NCBI RefSeq assembly: GCF_001499655.1
Contig: NZ_LN879502.1
Coordinates: 2,108,001-2,172,000, forward strand
Length of the DNA: 64,000 nucleotides
Source: Candidatus Protochlamydia naegleriophila
GTDB lineage: Bacteria > Chlamydiota > Chlamydiia > Chlamydiales > Parachlamydiaceae
Direction: 5' to 3'
Shown here: piece by piece, positions 27,517 through 35,948 of the stretch
Layout of the letters: the number at the start of each line of letters is the position of its first letter
How positions within the stretch are numbered: the first letter of the stretch is position 1
Translations under genes and position numbers: made by a program
Notes under the pieces: model-generated
Databases searched by the model: none
What the model was told of the DNA's origin: nothing
What the model saw: only the letters and a program-made list of their open reading frames with translations

Positions 27517-27695
27517 AAACAATTTCCTTCAGCTTACCGGGCCTCTCAGATGAAGAGCTCGAAAAGTTGCTGGAAAGCTATAAAGAGCTCTTTGCAAAAA
27601 TCAAAGAAAGAAAGCAAAGAGGCCTATCCGATAAAGTCATCCCCGGACATTACAGAAGAGAACTAGACATGTCTAATTTTTCATACAAGCTTTAA
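27513..27695 (+). CDS. Small hypothetical protein, 60 aa
   Basis: It begins MKTISFSLPGLSDEELEKLL and continues with an amphipathic, charged helix and a basic tail ending FSYKL. It is predicted soluble and is not recognised. It overlaps the preceding small frame by ATGA and the convergent kinase gene by 15 bp. The Leu/Glu/Lys-rich helix resembles small DNA-binding or antitoxin-like proteins, but nothing specific supports that. Confidence 0.5.
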   Translation: MKTISFSLPGLSDEELEKLLESYKELFAKIKERKQRGLSDKVIPGHYRRELDMSNFSYKL

Positions 27696-28574
27696 AGCGG
27701 TTTCGAGGAAGCTGCGATTAAACTGATAAATGCGAGCATGAGCGTCTTGCCAGGTCCCTCGCTTAACAGTAAAGCCAATTGTCGCAATCGCCTTGCTCAA
27801 GCGTAATAATTGCGTCAATTCTTTGTAATCCGGCACTGGACGAATACTTGCATACCCTTCTAAAAAGGCCTTTTTAAAATCTAAATTCTTTGCCCACTCC
27901 CCATGCTCCAATGCACAAAAATCTTCTTCTGCGAAGCTAGCCCGCGCCCCTGCCCAATCAATGACTCCTTGAAGCTTGCCATCGCAAACCATAAGGTTTC
28001 CAGGTCGAAAATCGCGATGCACGATGCAAGGACCATCCACACGATCTAAAAGAGTGATCTGTTCGTAAAAATAGAGACGAATCTTTTCAATCCATTCTTT
28101 TGGCAGATGCGGCTTGCACTCATCCAATCCTTCTTCAAATTTCATGGTAAAATACGGGCGTGGATCGCAGCTTAACTCATTGGACTGGATGAGGTCACCG
28201 TAACCAGTTGTCCGATGGAGGTGAATGGATGCAAGCGCGGCTCCTATTTTATAAGCCAATGCATCGCTAACCTCAGCTGTTGTAAGCAATGTCCCCGAGA
28301 AGCATTCCATTAAAATAGCTCCATGGGTATCCAGTGCTGGTTGTACAACCTGCACGATTCGAGCAACGGGCAAAACACCTGCAAAATAGTTTAAGAAAAA
28401 GACTTCGCGCAAATAATCATTCTCGCGCTCGCATATCTTTAAAATGAGGGGTGCGCCCGTCTCTTGTATCACTTTATAGACGATGGCAACCATCGCATCT
28501 TCATGATCGATGCGCATGAAGGCCGCTTCTTGAAGGCCTAGCAGTTGCGCATACAAAGCAGTGAAAGTATCCAT
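27681..28574 (-). CDS. Aminoglycoside-phosphotransferase (APH)-family kinase
   Basis: 297 aa protein-kinase-like fold. The nucleotide-binding Lys is in APLILKICER. IVHRDFRPGNLMV (His186, Arg187, Asp188, Asn) is the catalytic loop and GVIDWAGARASFAEED the metal-binding Asp. The APH family phosphorylates aminoglycosides, choline, homoserine and other small hydroxyl compounds; no substrate-specific feature is visible here, so antibiotic resistance should not be assumed. Confidence 0.86.
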   Translation of the reverse strand: MDTFTALYAQLLGLQEAAFMRIDHEDAMVAIVYKVIQETGAPLILKICERENDYLREVFFLNYFAGVLPVARIVQVVQPALDTHGAILMECFSGTLLTTAEVSDALAYKIGAALASIHLHRTTGYGDLIQSNELSCDPRPYFTMKFEEGLDECKPHLPKEWIEKIRLYFYEQITLLDRVDGPCIVHRDFRPGNLMVCDGKLQGVIDWAGARASFAEEDFCALEHGEWAKNLDFKKAFLEGYASIRPVPDYKELTQLLRLSKAIATIGFTVKRGTWQDAHARIYQFNRSFLETALKLV

Positions 28575-28796
28575 AAATATCCTTAAGGCCTAATCAATTG
28601 ATTAAAGGGCAAGCAACCACACTTGCGCTGCGGAAAGATACCAAAAAAGTGGATAATAATCCTTCAAAAATGAGGAGGGAGGGCCTCCCCTTCATTTTTA
28701 TCTCGCTGAATCGATCGTTGCCACTTTCCATGCTAAATTTAAAAATATTTATGCTAGATTGTTTTTTGGCTCTTCATTCATTAATTGAGGTGTCGG

Positions 28797-29357
28797 ATGA
28801 AACGTTACGTAAAAAAAGACTTCCCTGTTTCTAATGTTCGCAGGTTCATTGAACCCGGCCCCATCGTTCTTGTTAGCTCGGCCTGGAAGGATGAGATCAA
28901 CATCATGACTATGGGATGGCATATGATCATGGAGTTTCAGCCCTCTCTTATTGGATGCTATATTTGGACAGCCAATCACAGCTTCAACATGATTCGCAAA
29001 AGCAAGGAATGCGTGATTAATATCCCTACAGTCGATCTTGCAAACACTGTCGTTCGCATCGGCAATTGCTCAGGGCGGGATCTTAACAAATTTGAAGAGT
29101 TCAAATTGACGCCGCTCGCGGGAGAAAAAGTAAGCGCACCCCTGATCAAAGAGTGCTATGCAAATTTTGAGTGCAAACTCGTCGATTCAAGCCTCATTAA
29201 TAAATACAGTCTTTTTATTCTGGAAGTCGTAAAAGCCCATGTCGCAACCTCTCCCAAATTCCCAGAAACCATCCACTATCGAGGCGATGGGCTATTCATG
29301 ATTGCAGGGCCAACGGTCAAGACCTATCGCAAGTTATTTAAGCCTGAATATTTGTGA
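28797..29357 (+). CDS. Flavin reductase-like FMN-binding protein
   Basis: 186 aa. PGPIVLVSSAWKDEINIMTMGWH, IWTANHSFNMIRKSKECVINIP and VRIGNCSGRDLNKF fit the flavin reductase-like split-barrel family (FMN-binding, DIM6/NTAB type). It probably reduces flavin or an unknown substrate with NAD(P)H. The ATG at 28797 has GAGG at 7 nt; the longer frame begins at a TTG 12 nt upstream. It may supply reduced flavin to the oxygenases of this region, but nothing links them. Confidence 0.82.
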   Translation: MKRYVKKDFPVSNVRRFIEPGPIVLVSSAWKDEINIMTMGWHMIMEFQPSLIGCYIWTANHSFNMIRKSKECVINIPTVDLANTVVRIGNCSGRDLNKFEEFKLTPLAGEKVSAPLIKECYANFECKLVDSSLINKYSLFILEVVKAHVATSPKFPETIHYRGDGLFMIAGPTVKTYRKLFKPEYL

Positions 29358-29366
29358 CGCTTCAAG

Positions 29367-30155
29367 CTAATACTTCTGTCTAGAAGGGATCACTCCCCTC
29401 ACTCCTCCCTTGGGATCTTCCATGTCGCCCCGATAGCGCGGAATCAGATGCACGTGCAGATGCATGACGCTTTGACCGGCCACCTCCCCGCAATTGGCAC
29501 CCATGTTATAACCCTGCGGGTTGTATTCGCTATCAAGCTGTTCCTTCGCAAAGTACAGGGCTTTCATGATGTCTGAACGGACCTCTTCACTGGCTGTAAA
29601 CCAATTGTCTGTATGCTCGTATGGTATGATAAGGAGATGTCCAGGAGAAACCGGGAAGCGATCCTTAATGATATAGCAATGCTTGAACTTTGCAAAATAG
29701 CCGACCCCTTGCCCCCCCCGGGCCATTTGACAAAAAAGGCAATCGGGCTTGTCGTGGTCCGCAATGAGGGGATACTGTGCAGGCCTATCTAAATAGTAGG
29801 CGATAGCCTGATTATCCTCTTCAATTTCGACGCGATGATTGAATAGTCTACCCTCAAAACCGCCCCTTGCATGGCGCTTTTCGATCCGCTTTTCTTCAAT
29901 TTGCTGCATGGATAAGCCCGTGGCCACTGCGAGTGCCTGGATCACCTCCAAAACATCGGCCAGCTCTTCCAGCTGTTCTTCCCGGCCGCAAGCCTGCTTC
30001 ACCTCTTCGACTTCTTCTAGCAGCTTATCTTTAAGCCTTTGAATGAACTCCTCTTGATCCATCGCCCGCTCATGCACAACGATTCCTTTCGCTCGCATCA
30101 TGCTTGGGAGATAATCGCGTATCAACTTTTCAACCTTGAAATTTTTTAGGGCCAT
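29367..30155 (-). CDS. MazG-like / HIT-domain fusion protein
   Basis: 262 aa with two domains. Residues about 5-100 resemble the phosphoribosyl-ATP pyrophosphohydrolase/MazG-like house-cleaning fold: KLIRDYLPSMM, KLLEEVEEVKQA and EELADVLEVIQAL carry the EExxE and ExxD metal-binding pattern. Residues about 135-262 are a HIT nucleotide hydrolase: CLFCQMARG, FPVSPGHLLIIPYEH, QSVMHLHVHLIPRY (histidine triad at 232-236). Both halves hydrolyse nucleotides, so the fusion may clean up damaged nucleotides. The start overlaps the upstream kinase gene by 26 bp. Confidence 0.85.
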   Translation of the reverse strand: MALKNFKVEKLIRDYLPSMMRAKGIVVHERAMDQEEFIQRLKDKLLEEVEEVKQACGREEQLEELADVLEVIQALAVATGLSMQQIEEKRIEKRHARGGFEGRLFNHRVEIEEDNQAIAYYLDRPAQYPLIADHDKPDCLFCQMARGGQGVGYFAKFKHCYIIKDRFPVSPGHLLIIPYEHTDNWFTASEEVRSDIMKALYFAKEQLDSEYNPQGYNMGANCGEVAGQSVMHLHVHLIPRYRGDMEDPKGGVRGVIPSRQKY

Positions 30156-30672
30156 CGTCTTTTTTCCTTTTTAATTCGTCTAAGTATTTCTCAACATCTC
30201 TAGATCGATGAAAAATGCGAAACTCAACCGCTGGATATTTTTTGCGAAGCTCAGCGATACTGCTCCTTTTATCACGATCAAAATTCCAAATATATGCGAT
30301 GAGCGCCCAGTTAATGCCGTTTAAACAACCTGTATCGGCAGTGCTCTTATCAAACGCGAGCAATCTTTTGCATATTCTCCAAATGCAGAGTAGACGCGGA
30401 AGATGAAAGTAAAGAATTGTATCCGCTCGAGCAAATCGCATCTCTAACGTAGAAAGGGAGCATCCTTCTATAATCCAAGATTCCCCATTCACAAGAGCTT
30501 CTTTGGCCAATAAGAATTCTTGCCGGTCTCTTTTCCTTTTTCCTGCGAATACGTGCATGTCTAAGTGATGCACGGGGATGTTCAAAAGACGCCCAACTTT
30601 TGCAGCAAACGTCGACTTCCCACTACCAGGAAGCCCAATAATGGCCAGTCGCTTAGGTACGGCTTGTTTCAT
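30130..30672 (-). CDS. Adenylate-kinase-like P-loop kinase (topology-modulation/FlaR type)
   Basis: About 180 aa. LAIIGLPGSGKSTFA is the Walker A loop right after the start. HHLDMHVF, the LID-like FHLPRLLCIWR and HRSRDVEKYL match the small kinase family annotated as DNA topology modulation protein/FlaR. The substrate is unknown, probably a nucleoside or nucleotide. GAGGAG precedes the ATG (30672) by only 3 nt; the longer frame from 30750 adds unrelated residues. Overlaps and probably is coupled to the MazG-like/HIT gene. Confidence 0.82.
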   Translation of the reverse strand: MKQAVPKRLAIIGLPGSGKSTFAAKVGRLLNIPVHHLDMHVFAGKRKRDRQEFLLAKEALVNGESWIIEGCSLSTLEMRFARADTILYFHLPRLLCIWRICKRLLAFDKSTADTGCLNGINWALIAYIWNFDRDKRSSIAELRKKYPAVEFRIFHRSRDVEKYLDELKRKKDDGPKKFQG

Positions 30673-30851
30673 AAACTCCTCACTCAAATACGGCTTTGAA
30701 ATAGTACCTAAAGAGACACATTTCTGACAAACGCCAGATAAGCCTTTCACGCCACCAATTAGTTATTAAAAAAAACAACTTAACAAATTATTAAAATAAA
30801 AATAACAAGCAAAAGCTATAATTAATTAACTACTCAATATAGGGAGATGCC

Positions 30852-31559
30852 ATGATCTCAGAAATCTGTAAAAACTATTTCAATGGTTTTGATGAGATCC
30901 TCAATTTTAGAATGAATGACAAGAAAACTAATGCGTTAGGCTTATTAAAGATCCTCTCCTATTGCACGCTCATCATTCCCTTAGGTTTTGCCACTACCTA
31001 TGGTGTGGCATCTCTTTACGGGCGTGTCAGCCAAAACCGAGAATTATCGCACATAGAAAGGCGGGTCGATAATCAAAATCCCGTTCGATCTATTCGCTCG
31101 CAAGCTAGTGAGATAAATTCACAAGTCGTCATAAAAAACTTTCTCAATGCGATTGGAGCAAAGGCTCGTGATGCTGAAGTATTTATTTCTATTAATAATC
31201 AGGAAAATTTGATTCAATTCGAACATTTTGACAATAAGTTCTTTCCAACTGTCTTGTTTGGCAAAAGATTGGATGGAGTAAGGCTAACTTTCAATCTTTG
31301 CGACATTCAATCGATTGAGATCGTTCCTAAAATCGGGCATAGTCTGACATGGCACGATAAACAAGCATTAGCCGAAACGGGAATTACCTTTACTGAGAGC
31401 GGTTTTATGCATATGCCCATTGATCAATTGACTTGTGAAACGGCAGTGACAGGTTATCATTACCGGATGAACATTTCAACTAAGCAAGGTGAAAAATTGC
31501 TTCGAATTGAAGCCAAACTGTCGCCATATCAAAGCTACTGTTTTGTTACTCAAGATTGA
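30852..31559 (+). CDS. Membrane protein sharing its N-terminal module with the macro-domain protein
   Basis: 235 aa. Residues 1-75 (CKNYFNGFDEILNFRMND..., hydrophobic LSYCTLIIPLGFATTYGVAS) align without large gaps to the start of the protein at 3764, about half identical. Residues about 80-235 are unrelated to a macro domain; they look like mixed alpha/beta with regularly spaced strands and are not recognised. The arrangement is one conserved membrane-targeting N-terminus with a variable cargo. A host-membrane-inserted or inclusion protein is the leading idea, unproved. Confidence 0.75.
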   Translation: MISEICKNYFNGFDEILNFRMNDKKTNALGLLKILSYCTLIIPLGFATTYGVASLYGRVSQNRELSHIERRVDNQNPVRSIRSQASEINSQVVIKNFLNAIGAKARDAEVFISINNQENLIQFEHFDNKFFPTVLFGKRLDGVRLTFNLCDIQSIEIVPKIGHSLTWHDKQALAETGITFTESGFMHMPIDQLTCETAVTGYHYRMNISTKQGEKLLRIEAKLSPYQSYCFVTQD

Positions 31560-31649
31560 TTTTTCCTGATCCAGCAACAGTATTGTTGCTGATTGCTTCC
31601 AAGCTTGTTTTTCTAAAAGCTTCTTCTCTTTTACATTCATCTTTTCCTC

Positions 31650-31941
31650 AGGTTTTGCCACGACTCCTGGGAAATCGTTGTGCAAAGGATCGAGCCTAAA
31701 CAGCTCTTTTCTTTTACTTGGCATCCTTTTGCCGTCGATACAAAAGGGATTATTCTAAAGAAACGCCTACTCTCGTCGAATTAAAACTGGAGAAAATCGT
31801 CGGAGGAACAGAACTTTTATAACCGAATCCGACTTTAAACGCATTTCAAGTGATCGTAAAGCTGAAGCCTGTCAAATGAATCACGAGGATTGGACTTAAC
31901 AAATGGACAATATTAAGCGCTACGTAGAGAAAGAAGCGTAA
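31650..31941 (+). pseudogene. AHSA1/SRPBCC-family protein, decayed
   Basis: Reading across frames recovers an AHSA1 (activator of Hsp90 ATPase-like) C-terminus: WEIVVQRIEPKQLFSFTWHP, then after one frame change DYSKETPTLVEFKLEKIVGG, then after a second frame change ESDFKRISSDRKAEACQMN and an in-frame stop before QMDNIKRYVEKEA. At least two frameshifts and one stop interrupt it, and no intact N-terminal half is visible upstream. Clear gene relic of a steroidogenic-acute-regulatory-like lipid/ligand-binding protein. Confidence 0.85.
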
Positions 31942-32179
31942 GATCACCCAAGCTGCTAATCCCCCCCCGCTCAGAGCTTTTCCTTTCAACTCTCTCTTGC
32001 ATCACCTTGTTTACCACATCATTGCGTTTTTTAAGCAATTTGATTAAAAAAAATTATATATATTTCAGACAGCTCATTATCAATAATTTACATAAAAAAA
32101 CGAGTATTCAGGGGTTTGACAAACTAATACAATCATTTTAGCATTAAAGATATGAGCATTAAGCTCTAAAGGAGGTTTT
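31942..32179. other. AT-rich intergenic region upstream of the CsbD-BON fusion gene
   Basis: About 240 bp. It includes a C8 run near 31966-31973 and otherwise no coding. AAAGGAGG lies before the ATG at 32180. Probably holds the promoter of the fusion gene. Confidence 0.5.
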
Positions 32180-32794
32180 ATGAATAAGAACGTACTAGAA
32201 TCGCAGTGGGTTCAAGTTCGAGAACTCTTAAGGGAAAAATTCAGCTATTTAACCGAAGATGATATTAGACAAATCAATGGGCGATATGATGAATTGGTCG
32301 CCAAATTGCAGCAAAAATATGGATATACAAAAGAAGAAGCTGAAGAGAGGATTCGCAACTGGAATTTTGATAGATTCTCAGCGCCTAGGGGTCAGGTGGT
32401 TCGTGAAGACACTATGATCAAAGAAAAAGAGCCAATAAGAAATGATTCATCGATCTACAAATGGCTTTTAGGTCTCGGTATTCCTCTGCTCTTACTGGCA
32501 TCTTACTTTTTAACCATGAGAACGCCTGAAGTCACGCGCTCTCCAGTGGTAACACAGGAACAAGTGGCCTTAGAAACACCAACTGATCAGTTATTGTCCA
32601 ACGACTTGCGCAATGTCTTATTGTCTCAGCAGAATTTGGCTGGAGCTATGCAAAACGTTCAAATCACAACAAATAACGGCATTGTTACCCTTTCTGGAAC
32701 AGTACCAAATAGGGACGCACACAATCTGATTATTAATACGACACAAAATTTTGCCGGAGTCAGACAAGTAGTCGATCATCTTGAAATTAGATGA
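32180..32794 (+). CDS. CsbD-like / transmembrane / BON fusion protein
   Basis: 204 aa in three parts. Residues about 8-60 match CsbD (REKFSYLTEDDIRQINGRYD, QQKYGYTKEEAEERI), a small stress-induced helical fold. Residues 94-112 are one transmembrane segment (WLLGLGIPLLLLASYFL). Residues about 140-204 are a BON domain (NVQITTNNGIVTLSGTVPN, VRQVVDHLEIR), thought to bind membranes or peptidoglycan-associated lipids. So the CsbD domain should be cytoplasmic and the BON domain outside. AAAGGAGG precedes the ATG. Separate csbD and BON genes are adjacent at 40561-41641. Confidence 0.87.
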   Translation: MNKNVLESQWVQVRELLREKFSYLTEDDIRQINGRYDELVAKLQQKYGYTKEEAEERIRNWNFDRFSAPRGQVVREDTMIKEKEPIRNDSSIYKWLLGLGIPLLLLASYFLTMRTPEVTRSPVVTQEQVALETPTDQLLSNDLRNVLLSQQNLAGAMQNVQITTNNGIVTLSGTVPNRDAHNLIINTTQNFAGVRQVVDHLEIR

Positions 32795-32946
32795 TTTGAA
32801 CTTAAACCCGTGATTGCCGTCCTAGCATACAGGCAATCGCTGTAGAGTGAGAGGCAGGTTTGCGGTTTGCGAAGGGAATATTTCCTACATTCCCAAGATG
32901 CAAAGCAAGAGATGTCATTCAGCTATCAGGTGAGTGACAGCGGGTT

Positions 32947-32981
32947 AAAGGATCCAAAAGCGAGCTTTTTGGATCCTTTTT
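32947..32981. terminator. Bidirectional rho-independent terminator
   Basis: Perfect stem AAAGGATCCAAAA (32947-32959) and its complement (32966-32978) with loop GCGAGC and a T-run on the plus side, between convergent CsbD-BON and EpmC genes. The minus-strand side also has T-rich sequence. Confidence 0.8.
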
Positions 32982-32995
32982 CACACTTCTTGATT

Positions 32996-33529
32996 TCACA
33001 GACTCGTCACATCAAAGTCTTCGAATGCTAAGTCTACAGCTGTTCCATAAAAGCGGCATAATGCCAGCCTTAAGGTCTCAGCTCTTTCAGGAAGTCCCTT
33101 TTCACAATATGTTTTGACTTGTTGATGCACGGCCCTTTTAAAGGTGTCAGTATCTGATTCTGAACCATTGAGGTTATCTATGCTCACACGAAAGCGATAG
33201 CCGGCAGCCTTAGAGAGTATCCATTCCATCGCCTGGGGCTTCACTTCAACGCTCTGGAAAAGTTCTTGCTGTGATGCCGTACGTCCGTCTGGCACATACC
33301 AATAGCCAAAGTCTACTTCTTGACGCCGCTTTTTACCAGCAATCAACCAATGAGAGCACTCATGCAATGCACTGGCAAAAAAACCATGTGCAAAAAAAAT
33401 AGCGTGGTAGGATCGGTTTTCGTCAGCGGGAAGATAAAGGGGTTCATCTTCGCCTTTAACCAATAGGGTATTGTATTTCAAAAAGAAGCAATCTTTAAAA
33501 ATAGTTATCAAATCTTGATACTGATGCAC
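32996..33529 (-). CDS. epmC: Elongation factor P hydroxylase
   Basis: 177 aa EpmC/YfcM. It matches the family throughout: HQYQDLITIFKDCF, KGEDEPLYLPADE, FAHGFFASALHECSHW (metal-binding His56/Glu57/His60), KKRRQEVDFGYWYVPDGR and VEVKPQAMEWI. EpmC hydroxylates the lysylated conserved Lys of EF-P after EpmA and EpmB act. EpmA/B are not in the window. This enzyme is mostly known from Gammaproteobacteria, so it may be transferred. A shared terminator follows it. Confidence 0.9.
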   Translation of the reverse strand: MHQYQDLITIFKDCFFLKYNTLLVKGEDEPLYLPADENRSYHAIFFAHGFFASALHECSHWLIAGKKRRQEVDFGYWYVPDGRTASQQELFQSVEVKPQAMEWILSKAAGYRFRVSIDNLNGSESDTDTFKRAVHQQVKTYCEKGLPERAETLRLALCRFYGTAVDLAFEDFDVTSL

Positions 33530-33754
33530 AACATTCCTTTAAATCAATTGGTTGGTATAGACATCTCGTAAAATGATATCAAAATCGATTCTTTCGCGGT
33601 AGCATCAATAAGGTCTGTAGGCAAATTTTTCTAAACGAAAAATAGTGTCAAAAACCGATTTAAGGTATTGTACGTCTCAGAAAGACTAAAAAGCTGAGTG
33701 TTTGGATTTGTCCAACTGGACATTCAGGTTAAAAATTAAACTAAGGTACGTACG

Positions 33755-34192
33755 ATGACAATACTCGAAAAAATTAACGAGGGTATCAAAGAAGCGATGC
33801 GAAGCAGAGATCAACTGAGACTCGACACCCTACGCATGCTTAAATCAAAAATATTGACTGTCGATGCACGCGGTAATCTGCCCGACGCGGACGTTTTAAA
33901 ACTCTTTAAAACGTACTATGGTAATCTTCAAGAAGCGCTAGAACAGTCCTTAGCAGCTAATCGCAGTGAAGCGGTCGAAAAATTAAAAAGCGAGCTCGCG
34001 ATCGTTCAAGAATTTTTGCCTACCACGCCTTCTACTGAAGAAACAAAAAGAATCGTAGAGCAGGCCATCATCGATTCTGGAGCCAAAACAAAAAAAGACT
34101 TCGGGCTCGTCATGAAGAGCATCATGAAACTCAATAGCGCAGTCGATGGAAAATTAGCCAAAGATTTGGCCAATCAATTGCTGTCTGATTAA
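33755..34192 (+). CDS. GatB/YqeY-domain protein
   Basis: 145 aa YqeY family (tail domain related to GatB). MTILEKINEGIKEAMRSRDQ, LRMLKSKILTVDAR, EFLPTTPSTEETKRIVEQAI and MKSIMKLNSAVDGKLAKDLA are characteristic. It is thought to help Asn/Gln-tRNA amidotransferase or other translation steps, though direct evidence is limited. AAGG precedes the ATG by about 8 nt. A terminator follows at 34216. Confidence 0.9.
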   Translation: MTILEKINEGIKEAMRSRDQLRLDTLRMLKSKILTVDARGNLPDADVLKLFKTYYGNLQEALEQSLAANRSEAVEKLKSELAIVQEFLPTTPSTEETKRIVEQAIIDSGAKTKKDFGLVMKSIMKLNSAVDGKLAKDLANQLLSD

Positions 34193-34215
34193 CTACGTTA
34201 GCTCATCTTTTATCT

Positions 34216-34253
34216 GGCTCAATAGATGCTATCAGCATTCATTGAGCCTTTTT
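34216..34253 (+). terminator. Terminator after yqeY-like gene
   Basis: Stem GGCTCAAT (34216-34223) with complement ATTGAGCC (34241-34248) followed by TTTTT, 24 nt past the stop. Confidence 0.75.
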
Positions 34254-34387
34254 CCCCGAAGCCCTCCTTCCCCTATCTCTCCAATAATCCGCAGTCTTAA
34301 TAGTAATCAACAACGCAATAAAAAAAACTTTTATTACAATTATTTAGTTATTATAATTAATAATGAACATTATATTGGAGAGGAAAT

Positions 34388-35299
34388 ATGTTTGGAGTTA
34401 ATAGCGATCATTTTTACTATGGAAGAATTGATGAATTGGCAGCCAGAGTCAATCCACCCAAAGAAAGAGAAATAGAGTCTATTTTATATTCGGCCAAACA
34501 GTTTATTAATCAAAATTTATTCGACCACGAAAATAAATTAAAGTCAAAATTTGAACATTTAAAACTGGAAGATAATAAAATTGCCGATTTGCTTGCGAAA
34601 CTCTCATTAAGTTTTAAAGATGATGGAACAATTGAAGGATTTGTGCCTTTTAATCAGGCCGACATCATCAATAGTCAATTACCTGACAATCTCAAAGGAA
34701 TGGTTTTTCGCTTTCAAGGTTTATGTGAATTGATTTGCAATAAAGTATTAATGGATAGTTTATTAGGCAAAGAAGGTGTGGCTAACCAATTGAAACAAAA
34801 AATCACACCAGAAGAATTAAATAAAGATCCGGTTGCTAAGAGTCATTTATTAGACGTGTATTCAGTGTTTTATAAAATGGCTGCTTTTTTATTCGGAGTT
34901 TATCCAGATAACATTTTTTCTGTTCTTGATCAATGGAAGCTGGTTGAAGACACAGGCGGTGAGAAAAAAGTTAACAAAGAACTATTAACCGAAGGTTTAA
35001 AACATTTAGATAACGGTACAACTTTAAAGTTAGAGGTCTTTTGCAAGGATAAATCTTCCTTTACTGGCCATTCCTTACTAGTCAAAAAAGTAAACGATAA
35101 TGAATTCATTTTTTTCGATCCCAATAGCGGTGAACATCGTGGATTGTCTAGTGATGAACTCGCAAACAAAATAGATGAGCAACTAAAACAATGGAATGGT
35201 ACGGATCTTTTCTTTACAAAATCAGAAGCTTACTTAAAGCGCTTAAAAAACAAAAAAATATTGATGACCGCAAAACAAAACATCGGTCCTTCTTCCTAA
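34388..35299 (+). CDS. Candidate YopT-like (peptidase C58 fold) effector protein
   Basis: 303 aa, no signal peptide. Three segments fit the C58/YopT triad: FRFQGLCELICNKVL (Cys113), SFTGHSLLVKK (His228) and FIFFDPNSGEHRG (Asp244). The His-to-Asp gap of 16 residues and the FDPN-G context match C58 enzymes, and the Cys-to-His distance is similar. YopT-type proteases cleave prenylated Rho GTPases or act as modifiers inside host cells. The N-terminus is long and helical. GAGAGG precedes the ATG. The match is by motif and spacing only; no search was run, so an unrelated papain-like protein is the main alternative. Confidence 0.6.
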   Translation: MFGVNSDHFYYGRIDELAARVNPPKEREIESILYSAKQFINQNLFDHENKLKSKFEHLKLEDNKIADLLAKLSLSFKDDGTIEGFVPFNQADIINSQLPDNLKGMVFRFQGLCELICNKVLMDSLLGKEGVANQLKQKITPEELNKDPVAKSHLLDVYSVFYKMAAFLFGVYPDNIFSVLDQWKLVEDTGGEKKVNKELLTEGLKHLDNGTTLKLEVFCKDKSSFTGHSLLVKKVNDNEFIFFDPNSGEHRGLSSDELANKIDEQLKQWNGTDLFFTKSEAYLKRLKNKKILMTAKQNIGPSS

Positions 35300-35687
35300 T
35301 CTATTTCGCCATTATTAGCGACTTAATGATGCATACGTTCAAGCCTAATTGATTTGGCTGAATTTACGAAATTCAAGCTCTGCGGATCTTAAAAGTGTGG
35401 TTGATGCTGCTGCATTTTGGACCAGCGATCAATTTAAAACGCTTCCGCAAATACGTGGCTAAATCTTCATCTAGTCGAAGAGAATCGAAACTTTTACTCT
35501 CTGTATGATTGATACTTCTTTTACCATGTGTTTCTGCTAAGTCTTGTCTTAAATATACTCCTATCTATATATCCATAGCATGGAACCATTTTCCTCTTTC
35601 GACTTTGCTCATAACGACATACATGGAGCTGAAGACTCTTGTTCAGGGAAATGGATCGATCCCATAGCAGTTAAGGAGGAACGAATC
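35300..35687. other. Intergenic region upstream of the 86-aa gene
   Basis: About 390 bp with no supported gene. A long in-frame extension of the next ORF back to 35580 exists but the Shine-Dalgarno marks a start at 35688. Confidence 0.5.
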
Positions 35688-35948
35688 ATGAACAGCCTAT
35701 CAGATCTTCCCATAAGATTAACTACCCCGTTTGACGATGAAAAGGATGCTCTTAAAAAAATCGGAATCAAAAAAACCCGCTTAAATCCCAACAATTTCCA
35801 AACAGTGCTTAATCGTTATCAAAGCCTGTTGCCTGCTCATTTCTTTTTACCTGAAGCATCCATTCAGCGAACGCTCAGAGCTAATCACGCCCACCTGCTT
35901 TTATTTGAAAAGATAAACCAAGTCTTTCTTATTGGCTCAAGCCATTAA
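35688..35948 (+). CDS. Small hypothetical protein, 86 aa
   Basis: The ATG at 35688 is preceded by AAGGAGG 8 nt upstream, much better than the longer frame from 35580. The product is soluble, with KKIGIKKTRLNPNNFQTVL and an Ala/His/Leu-rich C-terminus. Not recognised. It lies in the candidate effector cluster; its size would fit a chaperone or accessory protein, but no such feature is seen. Confidence 0.55.
   Translation: MNSLSDLPIRLTTPFDDEKDALKKIGIKKTRLNPNNFQTVLNRYQSLLPAHFFLPEASIQRTLRANHAHLLLFEKINQVFLIGSSH

Noticed and set aside
27681-28574. Aminoglycoside resistance gene
   Set aside because: Only general APH-fold kinase motifs are visible; many such kinases act on other metabolites.
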